26,650 nt of DNA, from positions 1-26,650 of IMG/VR virus record IMGVR_UViG_3300023176_001575; one strand, 5' to 3'. The translations under genes were made by a program, and so were the position numbers. Each line of letters opens with the position of its first letter. The first letter of the stretch is position 1. Under the pieces are notes generated by a model. That model was not told the origin of the DNA. It worked only from the letters and a program-made list of their open reading frames with translations, and did not search any database. This stretch comes from a virus. Below, piece by piece: positions 9,166 through 16,501 of the stretch.

Positions 9166-9456
9166 TTAAGAAAGAGCTATACCTGTGGTGCTTTGCACAT
9201 ATTGCTTGCTAATTTCTTCTTCTGTTTTAGCAATACAACTTACTGCGTTTGATTGCAGTACAAATTTAGAATTTGCAGATACACTAAACATGAAAGGTGC
9301 TAGACCTAAACCAGTTTGTTGAGCAATAAGGACCATTGGTTTATGCACTGTGTATCCTTTTGCATCTTCTGCTTCTAAACGTCCAATAATTTCTTCACCT
9401 GAAGTTAGTTTAAAACTTACATTATCGCCTACTTTGTAGGGAGTTTCAATTAACAT
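9166..9456 (-). CDS. Small protein with Sm/LSm-like core, 96 aa
   Basis: Residues about 8-45 (VGDNVSFKLTSGEEIIGRLE, then GYTVHKPMVL) resemble the Sm1 strand pattern of Sm/LSm/Hfq-fold proteins. That pattern is a bent beta hairpin with the ending Leu-x-x-Gly-x-x-(I/V)-x-Gly. The following section (FMFSVSANSKFVLQSNAVSCIA) could be strands 4 and 5. Homologous short proteins occur in marine T4-like phages without a known role, as far as I recall. If the Sm fold is right, the protein may bind RNA or form a ring; this is inference from pattern only. The ATG overlaps the glutaredoxin stop (TAATG), so it is expressed in the nrdB operon. Confidence 0.75.
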   Translation of the reverse strand: MLIETPYKVGDNVSFKLTSGEEIIGRLEAEDAKGYTVHKPMVLIAQQTGLGLAPFMFSVSANSKFVLQSNAVSCIAKTEEEISKQYVQSTTGIALS

Positions 9457-9707
9457 TATAAACTGTATCCTGTTCCGTTATAATTAGTATCTTCTAAATA
9501 GCCTGCAAGGTTTTCATACCCGCCTATTTTTTGTCCATTTACCACAATTTGTGGAAATGTACGTGCTTCAGGAAACTCTTGTAAAACTTCCTCACGCTCA
9601 AAGTCTACACCAAGTTGCCTGTATTCATACGATAATTTACGCATTTCACATAATCTTTTTGCTGCCTCGCAATGCGGACATTGTGGTTTACCCCATATTT
9701 GTATCAT
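9456..9707 (-). CDS. nrdC: Glutaredoxin
   Basis: This 83-residue protein has the thioredoxin fold pattern of glutaredoxins. It shows an early beta strand (IQIWGKPQ), the redox motif C10-P-H-C13, a helix, then TFPQIVVNG with the conserved cis-Pro and GGYENL near the end. Glutaredoxins re-reduce class I ribonucleotide reductase using glutathione or thioredoxin reductase of the host. The gene starts inside the nrdB stop (ATGA overlap), which places it as the electron donor made together with the small subunit. The length is typical for phage glutaredoxins. The symbol follows T4 usage; grx is equally fair. Confidence 0.92.
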   Translation of the reverse strand: MIQIWGKPQCPHCEAAKRLCEMRKLSYEYRQLGVDFEREEVLQEFPEARTFPQIVVNGQKIGGYENLAGYLEDTNYNGTGYSL

Positions 9708-10807
9708 AAACTAAATCCTTTTAACATATTTTTATCGACATCTTGTTTTATTCCGCCAATAACATAGCTTTCAACTTCTGTTTCTTGTGGAGCAACTTGA
9801 AGTCCGCTACTACTTAGCCAATGCTGTGTCCATGGTAAAGGATTTGTGTTTACTGGAGCATCAAAAATAGCATTAAAGCCTAAAGCCTTAAGACGTCTAT
9901 TGGCAATATATTCCACGTACTGATGTAAAAGTGTAGAGTTTAGTCCAATCATTGATCCGTCTTTAAACAAATAGTCTGCCCAGTCTTTTTCTTCCGCCAC
10001 ACATTCGCGCCATAGGTTATAAACATCTTCTTCACATTCTTTTGCAATCTTGGCCATTTCAGGATCATCTTTACCTTGAGCCCATAGTTTCAATACATGT
10101 GTTGAAAGTGCCAAATGCTGTGCTTCATCCCTAGCAATAAGACTAATAATCTTAGCACTACCTTCCATTAGCTTTAGTTCTCCAAAGCCAAATGTACAAG
10201 CAAAACTCACATAGAAGCGAAGACCTTCAAGAATATTAACAGTCATCATCGCGAGATATAATTTTTTCTTAACCTCTTTAAGACTACCTTCTTTGCGATG
10301 GAAGTATGCATCTGACGCTGCATTAAACTCGTCATAGTATTTTGTAACACTTTGCGCACGAGCCAAAATTTTATCATCATCAAGTATAGTATCAAATACT
10401 TCACTGGGGTCAGCATAAATGTTCTTCATAATGTGTGTATAGGAACGGCTGTGTATAGTTTCAAAAAAGTCCCAAGTTACAATGCAGCCTTCCAGTTCAG
10501 GTATACTTACATGAGGAAGGAAAGACAAACAAGGTCCACGTCCTTGTACTGAGTCAAGCAGTGTTTGATACTTGAGATTGGCGGTAAAGATGTGCTTCTG
10601 CTCTGGACGGAAGTTTGCATAGTCTGCTCTATCTTTTTGCAAACTTACTTCTTCAGGCCGCCAAAAGTAACCAAGCATAGTTTGATTTAATTTATCGAAC
10701 ACAGGAAATTTAAATGTGTCGTATCTTTGGGTGTTTTGTTCTGCACCAAAAAACATATTCTGCTTTGTAAAGTCTACTTTTTCTTTGTTAAAAACTGTTC
10801 GAGACAT
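9704..10807 (-). CDS. nrdB: Ribonucleoside-diphosphate reductase, small (radical) subunit, class Ia
   Basis: The 367-residue protein is the diiron/tyrosyl-radical subunit that generates the radical for dNTP synthesis. All expected ligands are present: D62, E116, H119, E194, E228 and H231. The radical tyrosine is Y123 in the segment ETIHSRSYTH. The tail ends in a short acidic/hydrophobic C-terminus (...DKNMLKGFSL) that would dock on NrdA. The length is normal. The ATG at 10807 has a good Shine-Dalgarno (AAGGA). The gene has its own sigma70 promoter in the 53-bp gap after nrdA and overlaps the glutaredoxin gene by 4 nt. It gives the phage extra deoxynucleotides for replication. Confidence 0.97.
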   Translation of the reverse strand: MSRTVFNKEKVDFTKQNMFFGAEQNTQRYDTFKFPVFDKLNQTMLGYFWRPEEVSLQKDRADYANFRPEQKHIFTANLKYQTLLDSVQGRGPCLSFLPHVSIPELEGCIVTWDFFETIHSRSYTHIMKNIYADPSEVFDTILDDDKILARAQSVTKYYDEFNAASDAYFHRKEGSLKEVKKKLYLAMMTVNILEGLRFYVSFACTFGFGELKLMEGSAKIISLIARDEAQHLALSTHVLKLWAQGKDDPEMAKIAKECEEDVYNLWRECVAEEKDWADYLFKDGSMIGLNSTLLHQYVEYIANRRLKALGFNAIFDAPVNTNPLPWTQHWLSSSGLQVAPQETEVESYVIGGIKQDVDKNMLKGFSL

Positions 10808-10829
10808 ACTTGTTCCTTATTTTTTGTAT

Positions 10830-10858
10830 ACTATACTAAATTTTATTAGGGTTGTCAA
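10830..10858 (-). promoter_or_regulatory. Sigma70 promoter P2 between nrdA and nrdB
   Basis: TTGACA (10853-10858) and TATAGT (10830-10835) on the minus strand are 17 bp apart. The -35 box starts 2 nt after the nrdA stop. The 10 bases around it (GGTTGACAAC) are identical to those at P1. Transcription would start near 10823, and the nrdB ribosome-binding site follows. Confidence 0.82.
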
Positions 10859-10860
10859 CC

Positions 10861-13170
10861 TTAAATTGCGCATGCTTCGCACATTTCGTCATTTTCTTTA
10901 TCATCGCTAAAGCCATTAAGGATTACTTCCACAGGCTTTTCTTCTACTAATTCGCTAGGATCTTCCTTGTAATCGTATGTGTTTTGATAGTAAGAAGTTT
11001 TCCATCCTAACTTGTATGTAGTCAATAAATCGTTTATCATTTGACTCATTGGCACTTCATTATTTTCATAGTGTGTAGGATTGTAACTCCAGTTGCCTGA
11101 AATAGCCTGATCGAAAAACTTTTGCATCACCGCAACAATTTTGATGTAACCTTCGTTGCTAGGCATGTCCCACAGCAAGGTGTAGTGTTGCTTAAGACTT
11201 TGATATTGTGGAACAATCTGTTTAAGGGGGCCCTTTTTGCTTTTCTTAACGGACAGGTATCCTCTAGGTGGCTCGATTCCGTTTGTTGCGTTCGACACAA
11301 CGGAACTGCTCTCCGAAGGCATTTGTGCGGACAATGTGCTGTGCCGTAACCCGAATTGTTTAATATTGTTGCGTAAAGATTCCCAATCATAATTTAACTC
11401 ATTTGCTACTATAGTGTCAACATCCTTTTTATATGTATCAATAGGAAGAATGCCGTCGCTGTATTTAGTACGTCCAAAAGCGTCACATGCACCGCGTTCT
11501 TTAGCAAGTGTGTTAGATGCTTTTAGTAGATAGTATTGGAAAGCTTCTGTTAGGTCATGTACAAGTTTCCATGCTGTCTCGTCACCATAATTGGCATGAT
11601 TCTTTGCAAGATAATGTGCTAGACCAATGTAGCCAATTCCTAAAGAACGACGAGCTTTAGTTGAAATCTCGGCTGCCTTGATAGGATAGCGTTGATAATC
11701 AATTATTTCTTCCAATGCTCTTACTGCAAGATCACACAATTCTTCTAAGTCATCTAAGGTTCTAATAATTCCTACATTGATTGCACTTAGGATACACAGA
11801 GCAATTTCTCCATTTTCATCGTCAATGTGTTGTAGTGGTTTTGTAGGTAGTGTAATCTCTTGGCACAAGTTACTCATATAAACAGTGTCTTTGAAACTGC
11901 TGTGTGTGTTAGCGTGGTCTACATTCATAATATAAATGCGACCTGTTTCTGCACGTTCTTTGATAAGTGCTGAGAACAATTCCATTGCATCAATGCGCTT
12001 TTTCTTAATGCTAGTAGCACGTTCGTATTTTTCGTATAGTTCTTGAAACACTGCTGGATCGCCAAAGTATGCTTCGTATAATCCTGGTACATCATGTGGC
12101 GAGAAAAGAGTAATTTCTCCACCAGCTAACAATCTTTCATACATTGTTTTATTAAGTTGGATTGAGTAGTCTAGTTTGCGTACACGGTTGTCTTCTGTAC
12201 CTTTGTTATTTTTCAGTACAAGAATGTCTTCAATCTCTTGATGCCAAAACGGGAAATGTGTAGTGGCACTGCCGCCTCTTACTCCATTTTGTGTGCAACA
12301 TCTTACTGTGCTTTCAAATTTCTTTAGAAACGGAATGATTCCTGTATGGGCAACTTCTCCTCCTCGGATTTTTGAGTTAACTCCTCTAATGCGTCCTGCA
12401 TTGATTCCGATGCCTGCCCTTTGCGCTGTGTAGCGGCCAATGGACATATCGCTGGCAAAGATGCTATCAAGTGTGTCGTCGCTATCAACAAGAACGCAGG
12501 AGGCAAACTGGCGCACAGGAGTGCGTACTCCGGCCATGACCGGGGTTGGAATGTTGATTTTAAAAAGTGAGGTCGCATCGTAGTATCTCCTTACATAATA
12601 CATTCTATTTTCAGCAGGATAGTTTGCAAATAGAGTTGCTGCAATCATCATGTACATATATTGTGGTGTTTCGAATAAGTCTCCAGATGATCTATCCTGT
12701 ACAAGGTATTTGTCTACAACTTGACGTAGGCCTGCGTAGGTAAAGTTTTCATCACGCTTGTGGTGTATATAACTATCCATGCGATCAATTTCTTCGTCAG
12801 TGTATTTCTCTAATATTTCTGAATCGTAAACACCCCTGTCTATATTTTGTCTAATCATATCGCGCAAAGGAATAGTTTGAAACTGGCCAAAAACTTGCTT
12901 ATACAAACCATAAGTTAATAGTCTAGCTGCTGCAAATTGATAGTTAGGATTATCTAAAGAAATCAAATCGTTTGCAGAACGAACAAGAATTTCTTGTATT
13001 TCTGAAGTGCTCATGCCATCATAAAATTGTAAATTAGCGTTCATTTCAATTTGGCTGCTACTAACACCTGCTAAGTTTTTACAAGCTTCTTCTACAACAA
13101 AGTGTATTTTTTCAATGTTTAGTGATTCTCTGCGGCCATCGCGTTTTACAATTTTTATACCATTTGACAT
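10861..13170 (-). CDS. nrdA: Ribonucleoside-diphosphate reductase, large (catalytic) subunit, class Ia
   Basis: The 769-residue protein reduces ribonucleoside diphosphates. It begins with an ATP-cone region (residues about 4-90, IKIVKRDGRRESLNIEKI). Catalytic residues are in place: redox Cys C225 (FASCVLVD), N434/C436/E438 in SNLCQEI (thiyl radical Cys C436), and partner Cys C459 (IALCILSAINVG). The radical-transfer tyrosine pair lies in TSYYQNT. The C-terminal shuttle is CEAC followed by AI, with two residues between the cysteines, whereas Escherichia coli has four. No intein or intron interrupts the gene. The ATG at 13170 follows a purine-rich AAGAAGGAAAAG stretch. nrdB follows 53 bp downstream. 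Confidence 0.97.
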   Translation of the reverse strand: MSNGIKIVKRDGRRESLNIEKIHFVVEEACKNLAGVSSSQIEMNANLQFYDGMSTSEIQEILVRSANDLISLDNPNYQFAAARLLTYGLYKQVFGQFQTIPLRDMIRQNIDRGVYDSEILEKYTDEEIDRMDSYIHHKRDENFTYAGLRQVVDKYLVQDRSSGDLFETPQYMYMMIAATLFANYPAENRMYYVRRYYDATSLFKINIPTPVMAGVRTPVRQFASCVLVDSDDTLDSIFASDMSIGRYTAQRAGIGINAGRIRGVNSKIRGGEVAHTGIIPFLKKFESTVRCCTQNGVRGGSATTHFPFWHQEIEDILVLKNNKGTEDNRVRKLDYSIQLNKTMYERLLAGGEITLFSPHDVPGLYEAYFGDPAVFQELYEKYERATSIKKKRIDAMELFSALIKERAETGRIYIMNVDHANTHSSFKDTVYMSNLCQEITLPTKPLQHIDDENGEIALCILSAINVGIIRTLDDLEELCDLAVRALEEIIDYQRYPIKAAEISTKARRSLGIGYIGLAHYLAKNHANYGDETAWKLVHDLTEAFQYYLLKASNTLAKERGACDAFGRTKYSDGILPIDTYKKDVDTIVANELNYDWESLRNNIKQFGLRHSTLSAQMPSESSSVVSNATNGIEPPRGYLSVKKSKKGPLKQIVPQYQSLKQHYTLLWDMPSNEGYIKIVAVMQKFFDQAISGNWSYNPTHYENNEVPMSQMINDLLTTYKLGWKTSYYQNTYDYKEDPSELVEEKPVEVILNGFSDDKENDEMCEACAI

Positions 13171-13197
13171 GTTCTTTTCCTTCTTGTTATAGGTTAT

Positions 13198-13620
13198 TTA
13201 TTGAAGTGGATCTAGTGTATAGACTGTTTGCGATACAAAACTTTGTGGCAATTCGCTCCTATCTATACATGTATTATTCCATCCTAAAATATGATTATTT
13301 ACAAATAGCAGATAGTATTGTTCTTTACTGTCCCTATCTATACCAATATGTATCTCAAAATTTGACCCCTTAAAGCGTTCAGTTAACTGTAAAGAATACG
13401 CCATTCCTAGTACAATACAGAACTGGCAATATTGATTTTCTAAAACAAGTTCCCATGGACTAGGCCAAGTTGCTTTATCCCAAGGATCGGTGTGTATACT
13501 CACCCTCGGAGCATGGTCGTAAGCTTCTATAAGATCTTTGAGTGGTGTGGTTGATACTTCTAAACTCTGCCGAAGGCAGCTCCACGAAGATAAGCGATCC
13601 TCATATTTTTGATCGAACAT
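13198..13620 (-). CDS. Conserved-type phage protein upstream of nrdA, 140 aa, function unknown
   Basis: The ATG at 13620 overlaps the stop of the beta-helix fibre gene (TAATG), so the two are probably translated together. The protein is soluble and Trp-rich, with WPSPWELVLENQYCQF near residues 52-67 and a beta-rich second half (FEIHIGIDRDSKEQYYLLFV). It has no membrane segment and no motif I can name. I believe related proteins occur beside fibre genes in other marine T4-like phages, which would fit a fibre assembly or structural role. The functional guess rests only on position. Confidence 0.78.
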   Translation of the reverse strand: MFDQKYEDRLSSWSCLRQSLEVSTTPLKDLIEAYDHAPRVSIHTDPWDKATWPSPWELVLENQYCQFCIVLGMAYSLQLTERFKGSNFEIHIGIDRDSKEQYYLLFVNNHILGWNNTCIDRSELPQSFVSQTVYTLDPLQ

Positions 13621-15320
13621 TATTCCCCGCTTGCGTCTATTCTAGTTTTTTTAAGTTTCACTTTGTACTCTATTTGCGATGCATCATCGGAAGGCATCTG
13701 ATTTGAAATCTTAACATCTATTACACTTACTTCACCAAAGAATGTCTCTAGTGTAGCATCAAAATAAATTTTGTCAAGATATAAATCGCTGCCTGCTCCT
13801 ATAAATGTATGCTCGTCTGATACTGCAACTGTCTTGTTGTAACCGTCACAGTTTATAGTTAATGTTCCTGCTCTATGGGCAGCATACGTTCTACTAGTTA
13901 TAATATAATCTATTTCATATGTTTGGTTAGCAACATCTTGTTCTGCTGGAAGTCTAAATGTCTTTGCATATATAGGCTCACTGTCAACGTTAAGACCTGT
14001 GTAACCAATTGTGTTAAGTACATGTCTTTCGCCAAATTCGCAATTGACACTTCCTTCAATCTCTGGAACATAATCATAACTAATCCAATAGGCAGGTGTA
14101 TAACTAAGCTCTTTTGTTCTAGCAAAGTAGTCTTTGTCACTACCGTTGGTGCTAGTTTCATACTTAATAATACTGTGCTGACTTTGATATTCTGCGCCGC
14201 CATCACAGCCACAAGAATTAAATTTATTAGAAATACTATTGTTCCATTCTCCAAACTTAATCCAAATTGCCTGTTTGTCTATGTTGCTAAATCTAGATTT
14301 TTCAAAAATGTTATTGTAAGGACCGTAATTTTTACTAGAGTATAACCCTGGATCTAAACTTATTAGATTAATACCAAATGCCACTCCGTATCCTAAACTA
14401 TTAAAATCACAATCTGTCCAAATGTTATTGTTTGTATCCCAATCAGAACTTACCGCGTAACTAAAGCCATCTAAAGTGACGTTCTTAAATGTATTATTCT
14501 TAGTTTCAACAACGCTAGATACCAAACTAAGATTGTTTAGTTCCACAGCTACTTCTGATGTAGAAATTGTGTCACTTGTTGACCAAGGACCTTTGATTTT
14601 CATATCTTCAAAGTAACTGTCTTTACAGCAATCAAGCACTAAACCTTTATTTCCTGTTGCAGTTGTGTCGATTGTAATACCTTTGATTGTGATATTACTA
14701 GGTTGATTTAGTGTAGTGGTGCTTGCTTTGGTTGCAGGTGATCCTATTATACTATCTGCATTGACAGTTTTAAATATTTCACCAATTGTAGTTGAGCATT
14801 TAATTATTGTTTTATCACTACCTGCACCTACCAATGTAGCGTATGGAGGTATATAAATTGTATCACTAATCAAATACTCTCCTGCCTCTAAGTGTAATAC
14901 TACTCTACTTTGCGGTAATCCGCCGTTAGATGTATTTAGATAAAGTTGATCAATAGCAGTTTGTAATTGTGAGGTTACATTTGTAGTTCCGTCGCCTACA
15001 ACGCCAAACGCTCTGATACTTACTCTGTCGTCAAGTCTGTCTTGAAGCGAACGTTGTACTGGTGTTGCACCAGTTATAAGAATACCGGAATCATTTTTAT
15101 AGATATAAGTGTCAGCAACAGAAAATATATCATCATACTGTGTTAAAACTTTTGTGTTGCCTACCTGCGGAGCGCCTTCACTTACTGGTCCATTACCGAT
15201 ATAAAGTTCCCTAGTGTCAACTGCCCAACCAAACTCACCAGACGATAGTTGAGGTACTCCAGTTCCTATGTTTTTTTGTCCTCTACGAACTTGAATTCTT
15301 GATATTTGTACGACAGCCAC
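13620..15320 (-). CDS. Beta-helix tail fibre/tailspike protein, 566 aa
   Basis: Translation starts at GTG (15320) with GGAG 6 nt upstream; no better ATG is near. Residues 1-50 (QVRRGQKNIGTGVPQLSSGEFGW up to ELYIGNG) match the Mtd N-terminal type seen in the giant fibre. Residues about 98-125 (RVSIRAFGVVGDGTTN) are the classic opening of a pectate-lyase-3 right-handed beta-helix. The middle is a long series of short strands rich in Asn, Thr and Ser (NITIKGITIDTTATGN, NTFKNVTLDGF). The last ~100 residues form a separate beta domain. It is likely a baseplate-attached fibre or spike that binds or degrades a surface polysaccharide. Catalytic residues cannot be assigned by eye. Confidence 0.88.
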   Translation of the reverse strand: MAVVQISRIQVRRGQKNIGTGVPQLSSGEFGWAVDTRELYIGNGPVSEGAPQVGNTKVLTQYDDIFSVADTYIYKNDSGILITGATPVQRSLQDRLDDRVSIRAFGVVGDGTTNVTSQLQTAIDQLYLNTSNGGLPQSRVVLHLEAGEYLISDTIYIPPYATLVGAGSDKTIIKCSTTIGEIFKTVNADSIIGSPATKASTTTLNQPSNITIKGITIDTTATGNKGLVLDCCKDSYFEDMKIKGPWSTSDTISTSEVAVELNNLSLVSSVVETKNNTFKNVTLDGFSYAVSSDWDTNNNIWTDCDFNSLGYGVAFGINLISLDPGLYSSKNYGPYNNIFEKSRFSNIDKQAIWIKFGEWNNSISNKFNSCGCDGGAEYQSQHSIIKYETSTNGSDKDYFARTKELSYTPAYWISYDYVPEIEGSVNCEFGERHVLNTIGYTGLNVDSEPIYAKTFRLPAEQDVANQTYEIDYIITSRTYAAHRAGTLTINCDGYNKTVAVSDEHTFIGAGSDLYLDKIYFDATLETFFGEVSVIDVKISNQMPSDDASQIEYKVKLKKTRIDASGE

Positions 15321-15345
15321 GTGATTCTCCTACGCTTTTATTATG

Positions 15346-15353
15346 TATTTATG
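15346..15353 (-). promoter_or_regulatory. T4-like late promoter candidate (CATAAATA) for the beta-helix fibre
   Basis: CATAAATA on the minus strand overlaps the stop codon of the exonuclease gene. It lies about 26 nt upstream of the GTG start at 15320, with the ribosome-binding site between. It would separate late expression of the fibre from the early exonuclease. Confidence 0.6.
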
Positions 15354-16029
15354 CGAACTTTTCATAATAGGTATACACTCGTTGGTACCATTCGTTGCGC
15401 CATTCTTCGTACTCACTAGGCCAAATATCAAACTGTTGATACTCACCTGCACGACTGCACATAAACACATGTCCTTCGCATATATTCGTTCCGTAGATTT
15501 CATTGTGTGCTTCTGCATATGCGACAAGTTGTAGGAAATAGTCAACTACCCATTCGACTTTTTTAGGCTTGTTAGTTTGTTTAAAGTCCATGATAGAGGG
15601 TTTACCTCTGTACTGTCCAACTAAGTCAGTTGTACCTGCATACATGTTAGGCATGTATAAGTTTACTTCTGACCCCCATATTTCATCTACATCTGTTAGT
15701 GCTTGAGTTTTTATTTGTTCTGCCATCATATGTGCTTGTTGAGCATATGGATTGCTTCCAGGCTGTGGCCATTCTCCTGTGTCGATGTAATCTTCGAGAT
15801 ACTTATGCATCCTAGTACCCACACCTGCGGCTTCAGTTACAATCTCTTGTGCCTTTGCTTCCCCTACTCGTTTCCGCCATTGTACCAAGTGTGTTTTATC
15901 TTTGGTAGCGTCAAGTATTGTTGTTACGCTTGCAACAGCATTACCGTCAGGTGTTTCATATAAACGTTTACCGTTTACTTGTTTTCTAGATATTGATTGG
16001 TAGTCGTATTTCTTTATTATTAAAGTCAA
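15349..16029 (-). CDS. PD-(D/E)XK (RecB/MGME1-like) exonuclease, 226 aa
   Basis: Motifs of the RecB-type nuclease fold are in order: GVGTRMHKYLED (H75), a Glu on a beta strand (E121), GTTDLVG (D135), IMDFKQTNK (D148-F-K150) and FLQLVAYA (Q167). These residues bind Mg2+ and cut DNA in the family. Single-strand or end-processing exonuclease activity in replication or recombination is likely. The start is unusual: TTG at 16029 with TAGGA 7 nt upstream. The nearby ATG hits a stop after two codons, and the next in-frame Met is inside the catalytic domain. A consensus sigma70 promoter lies just upstream, which marks this as an early gene inside a late block. Confidence 0.9.
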   Translation of the reverse strand: MTLIIKKYDYQSISRKQVNGKRLYETPDGNAVASVTTILDATKDKTHLVQWRKRVGEAKAQEIVTEAAGVGTRMHKYLEDYIDTGEWPQPGSNPYAQQAHMMAEQIKTQALTDVDEIWGSEVNLYMPNMYAGTTDLVGQYRGKPSIMDFKQTNKPKKVEWVVDYFLQLVAYAEAHNEIYGTNICEGHVFMCSRAGEYQQFDIWPSEYEEWRNEWYQRVYTYYEKFA

Positions 16030-16036
16030 AACATTT

Positions 16037-16040
16037 TCCT
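16037..16040 (-). promoter_or_regulatory. Ribosome-binding site that selects a TTG start for the exonuclease
   Basis: AGGA on the minus strand sits 7 nt before TTG at 16029. The ATG in between opens a frame of only two codons. No other in-frame start lies between the promoter and the conserved core. Confidence 0.55.
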
Positions 16041-16054
16041 ATATAATTTAATTT

Positions 16055-16083
16055 ATTATATAGTCAATAGTAGTATTTGTCAA
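16055..16083 (-). promoter_or_regulatory. Consensus sigma70 promoter P3 for the exonuclease
   Basis: TTGACA (16078-16083) and TATAAT (16055-16060) on the minus strand are exactly 17 bp apart. They begin 7 nt after the stop of the gene at 16091-16477. A transcript from near 16048 would have a leader of about 19 nt. Confidence 0.85.
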
Positions 16084-16090
16084 TTGAAAA

Positions 16091-16477
16091 TTAAAGTTTT
16101 GCACCAACATCTGTAGCACGTTTAGCCATTTGATCCACAGTATCGCCGCCTGTTTGACTATCTGCTTGAGGCACATCAGACTTTTCTTGTTTAGCAGTTT
16201 TTGGTTCTATACCTTCCTGACTAAAATTAGACACCATTGCTTTTACTCTTGGATCAGTATCATATGCTGCTTTGAAGGAATTGTAATCAAATGTTTCTGC
16301 GCCAACATTCTGCATAAGTTTATTTAGATCTAAATTTTTTGATCCTTGGCGTATTGCATCTGCTTTAGGTTTATCAAAATGTAAAAAAACGGTGACGCCT
16401 TTTTGATCAGCATCACCGATTATTGTTCTAAGTACTTGTACTAATTTACTAGGCTGGGCAGTTTCATCCTCTGTCAC
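16091..16477 (-). CDS. Acidic/polar protein, 128 aa, possibly expressed partly by -1 frameshift
   Basis: The frame begins with GTG at 16477, which overlaps the stop of the upstream gene as GTGA. Only A-rich sequence lies where a Shine-Dalgarno should be. The first ~75 residues are mixed alpha/beta (KLVQVLRTIIGDADQKGVTV). The C-terminal ~45 residues are polar and Gln/Asp/Gly/Thr-rich, probably disordered. I do not recognise a family. A slippery A AAA AAG at the end of the upstream gene would, after a -1 shift, read straight into this frame and give a fusion of about 542 residues. Whether it is made alone, as a fusion, or both is open. Confidence 0.72.
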   Translation of the reverse strand: MTEDETAQPSKLVQVLRTIIGDADQKGVTVFLHFDKPKADAIRQGSKNLDLNKLMQNVGAETFDYNSFKAAYDTDPRVKAMVSNFSQEGIEPKTAKQEKSDVPQADSQTGGDTVDQMAKRATDVGAKL

Positions 16478-16501
16478 TTTTTTTTTGACAAAAGAACTCC
16501 T
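16474..16501 (-). promoter_or_regulatory. Candidate programmed -1 frameshift site (A AAA AAG) with SD-like stimulator
   Basis: On the minus strand the upstream gene ends TCA AAA AAA AAG TGA. A AAA AAG is the heptamer used for -1 frameshifting in bacterial dnaX. AGGAG (16497-16501) lies 13 nt upstream of the heptamer, comparable to the dnaX stimulator, which sits about 10 nt upstream. The -1 frame continues as GTG ACA GAG, which is exactly the next gene. I see no strong downstream hairpin. Nine adjacent A residues also make a sequencing or assembly error possible. Confidence 0.5.

Noticed and set aside
10852-10861. GGTTGACAACC near-palindrome after nrdA, also after the PAAR gene, as a repressor operator
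   Set aside because: Both copies coincide exactly with TTGACA -35 boxes at 17 bp from a -10, so promoter function explains the similarity. An operator is not excluded but not needed.
15330-15963. Frames on both strands overlapping the exonuclease gene
   Set aside because: The exonuclease frame has catalytic motifs, a promoter and a ribosome-binding site; the others have none.
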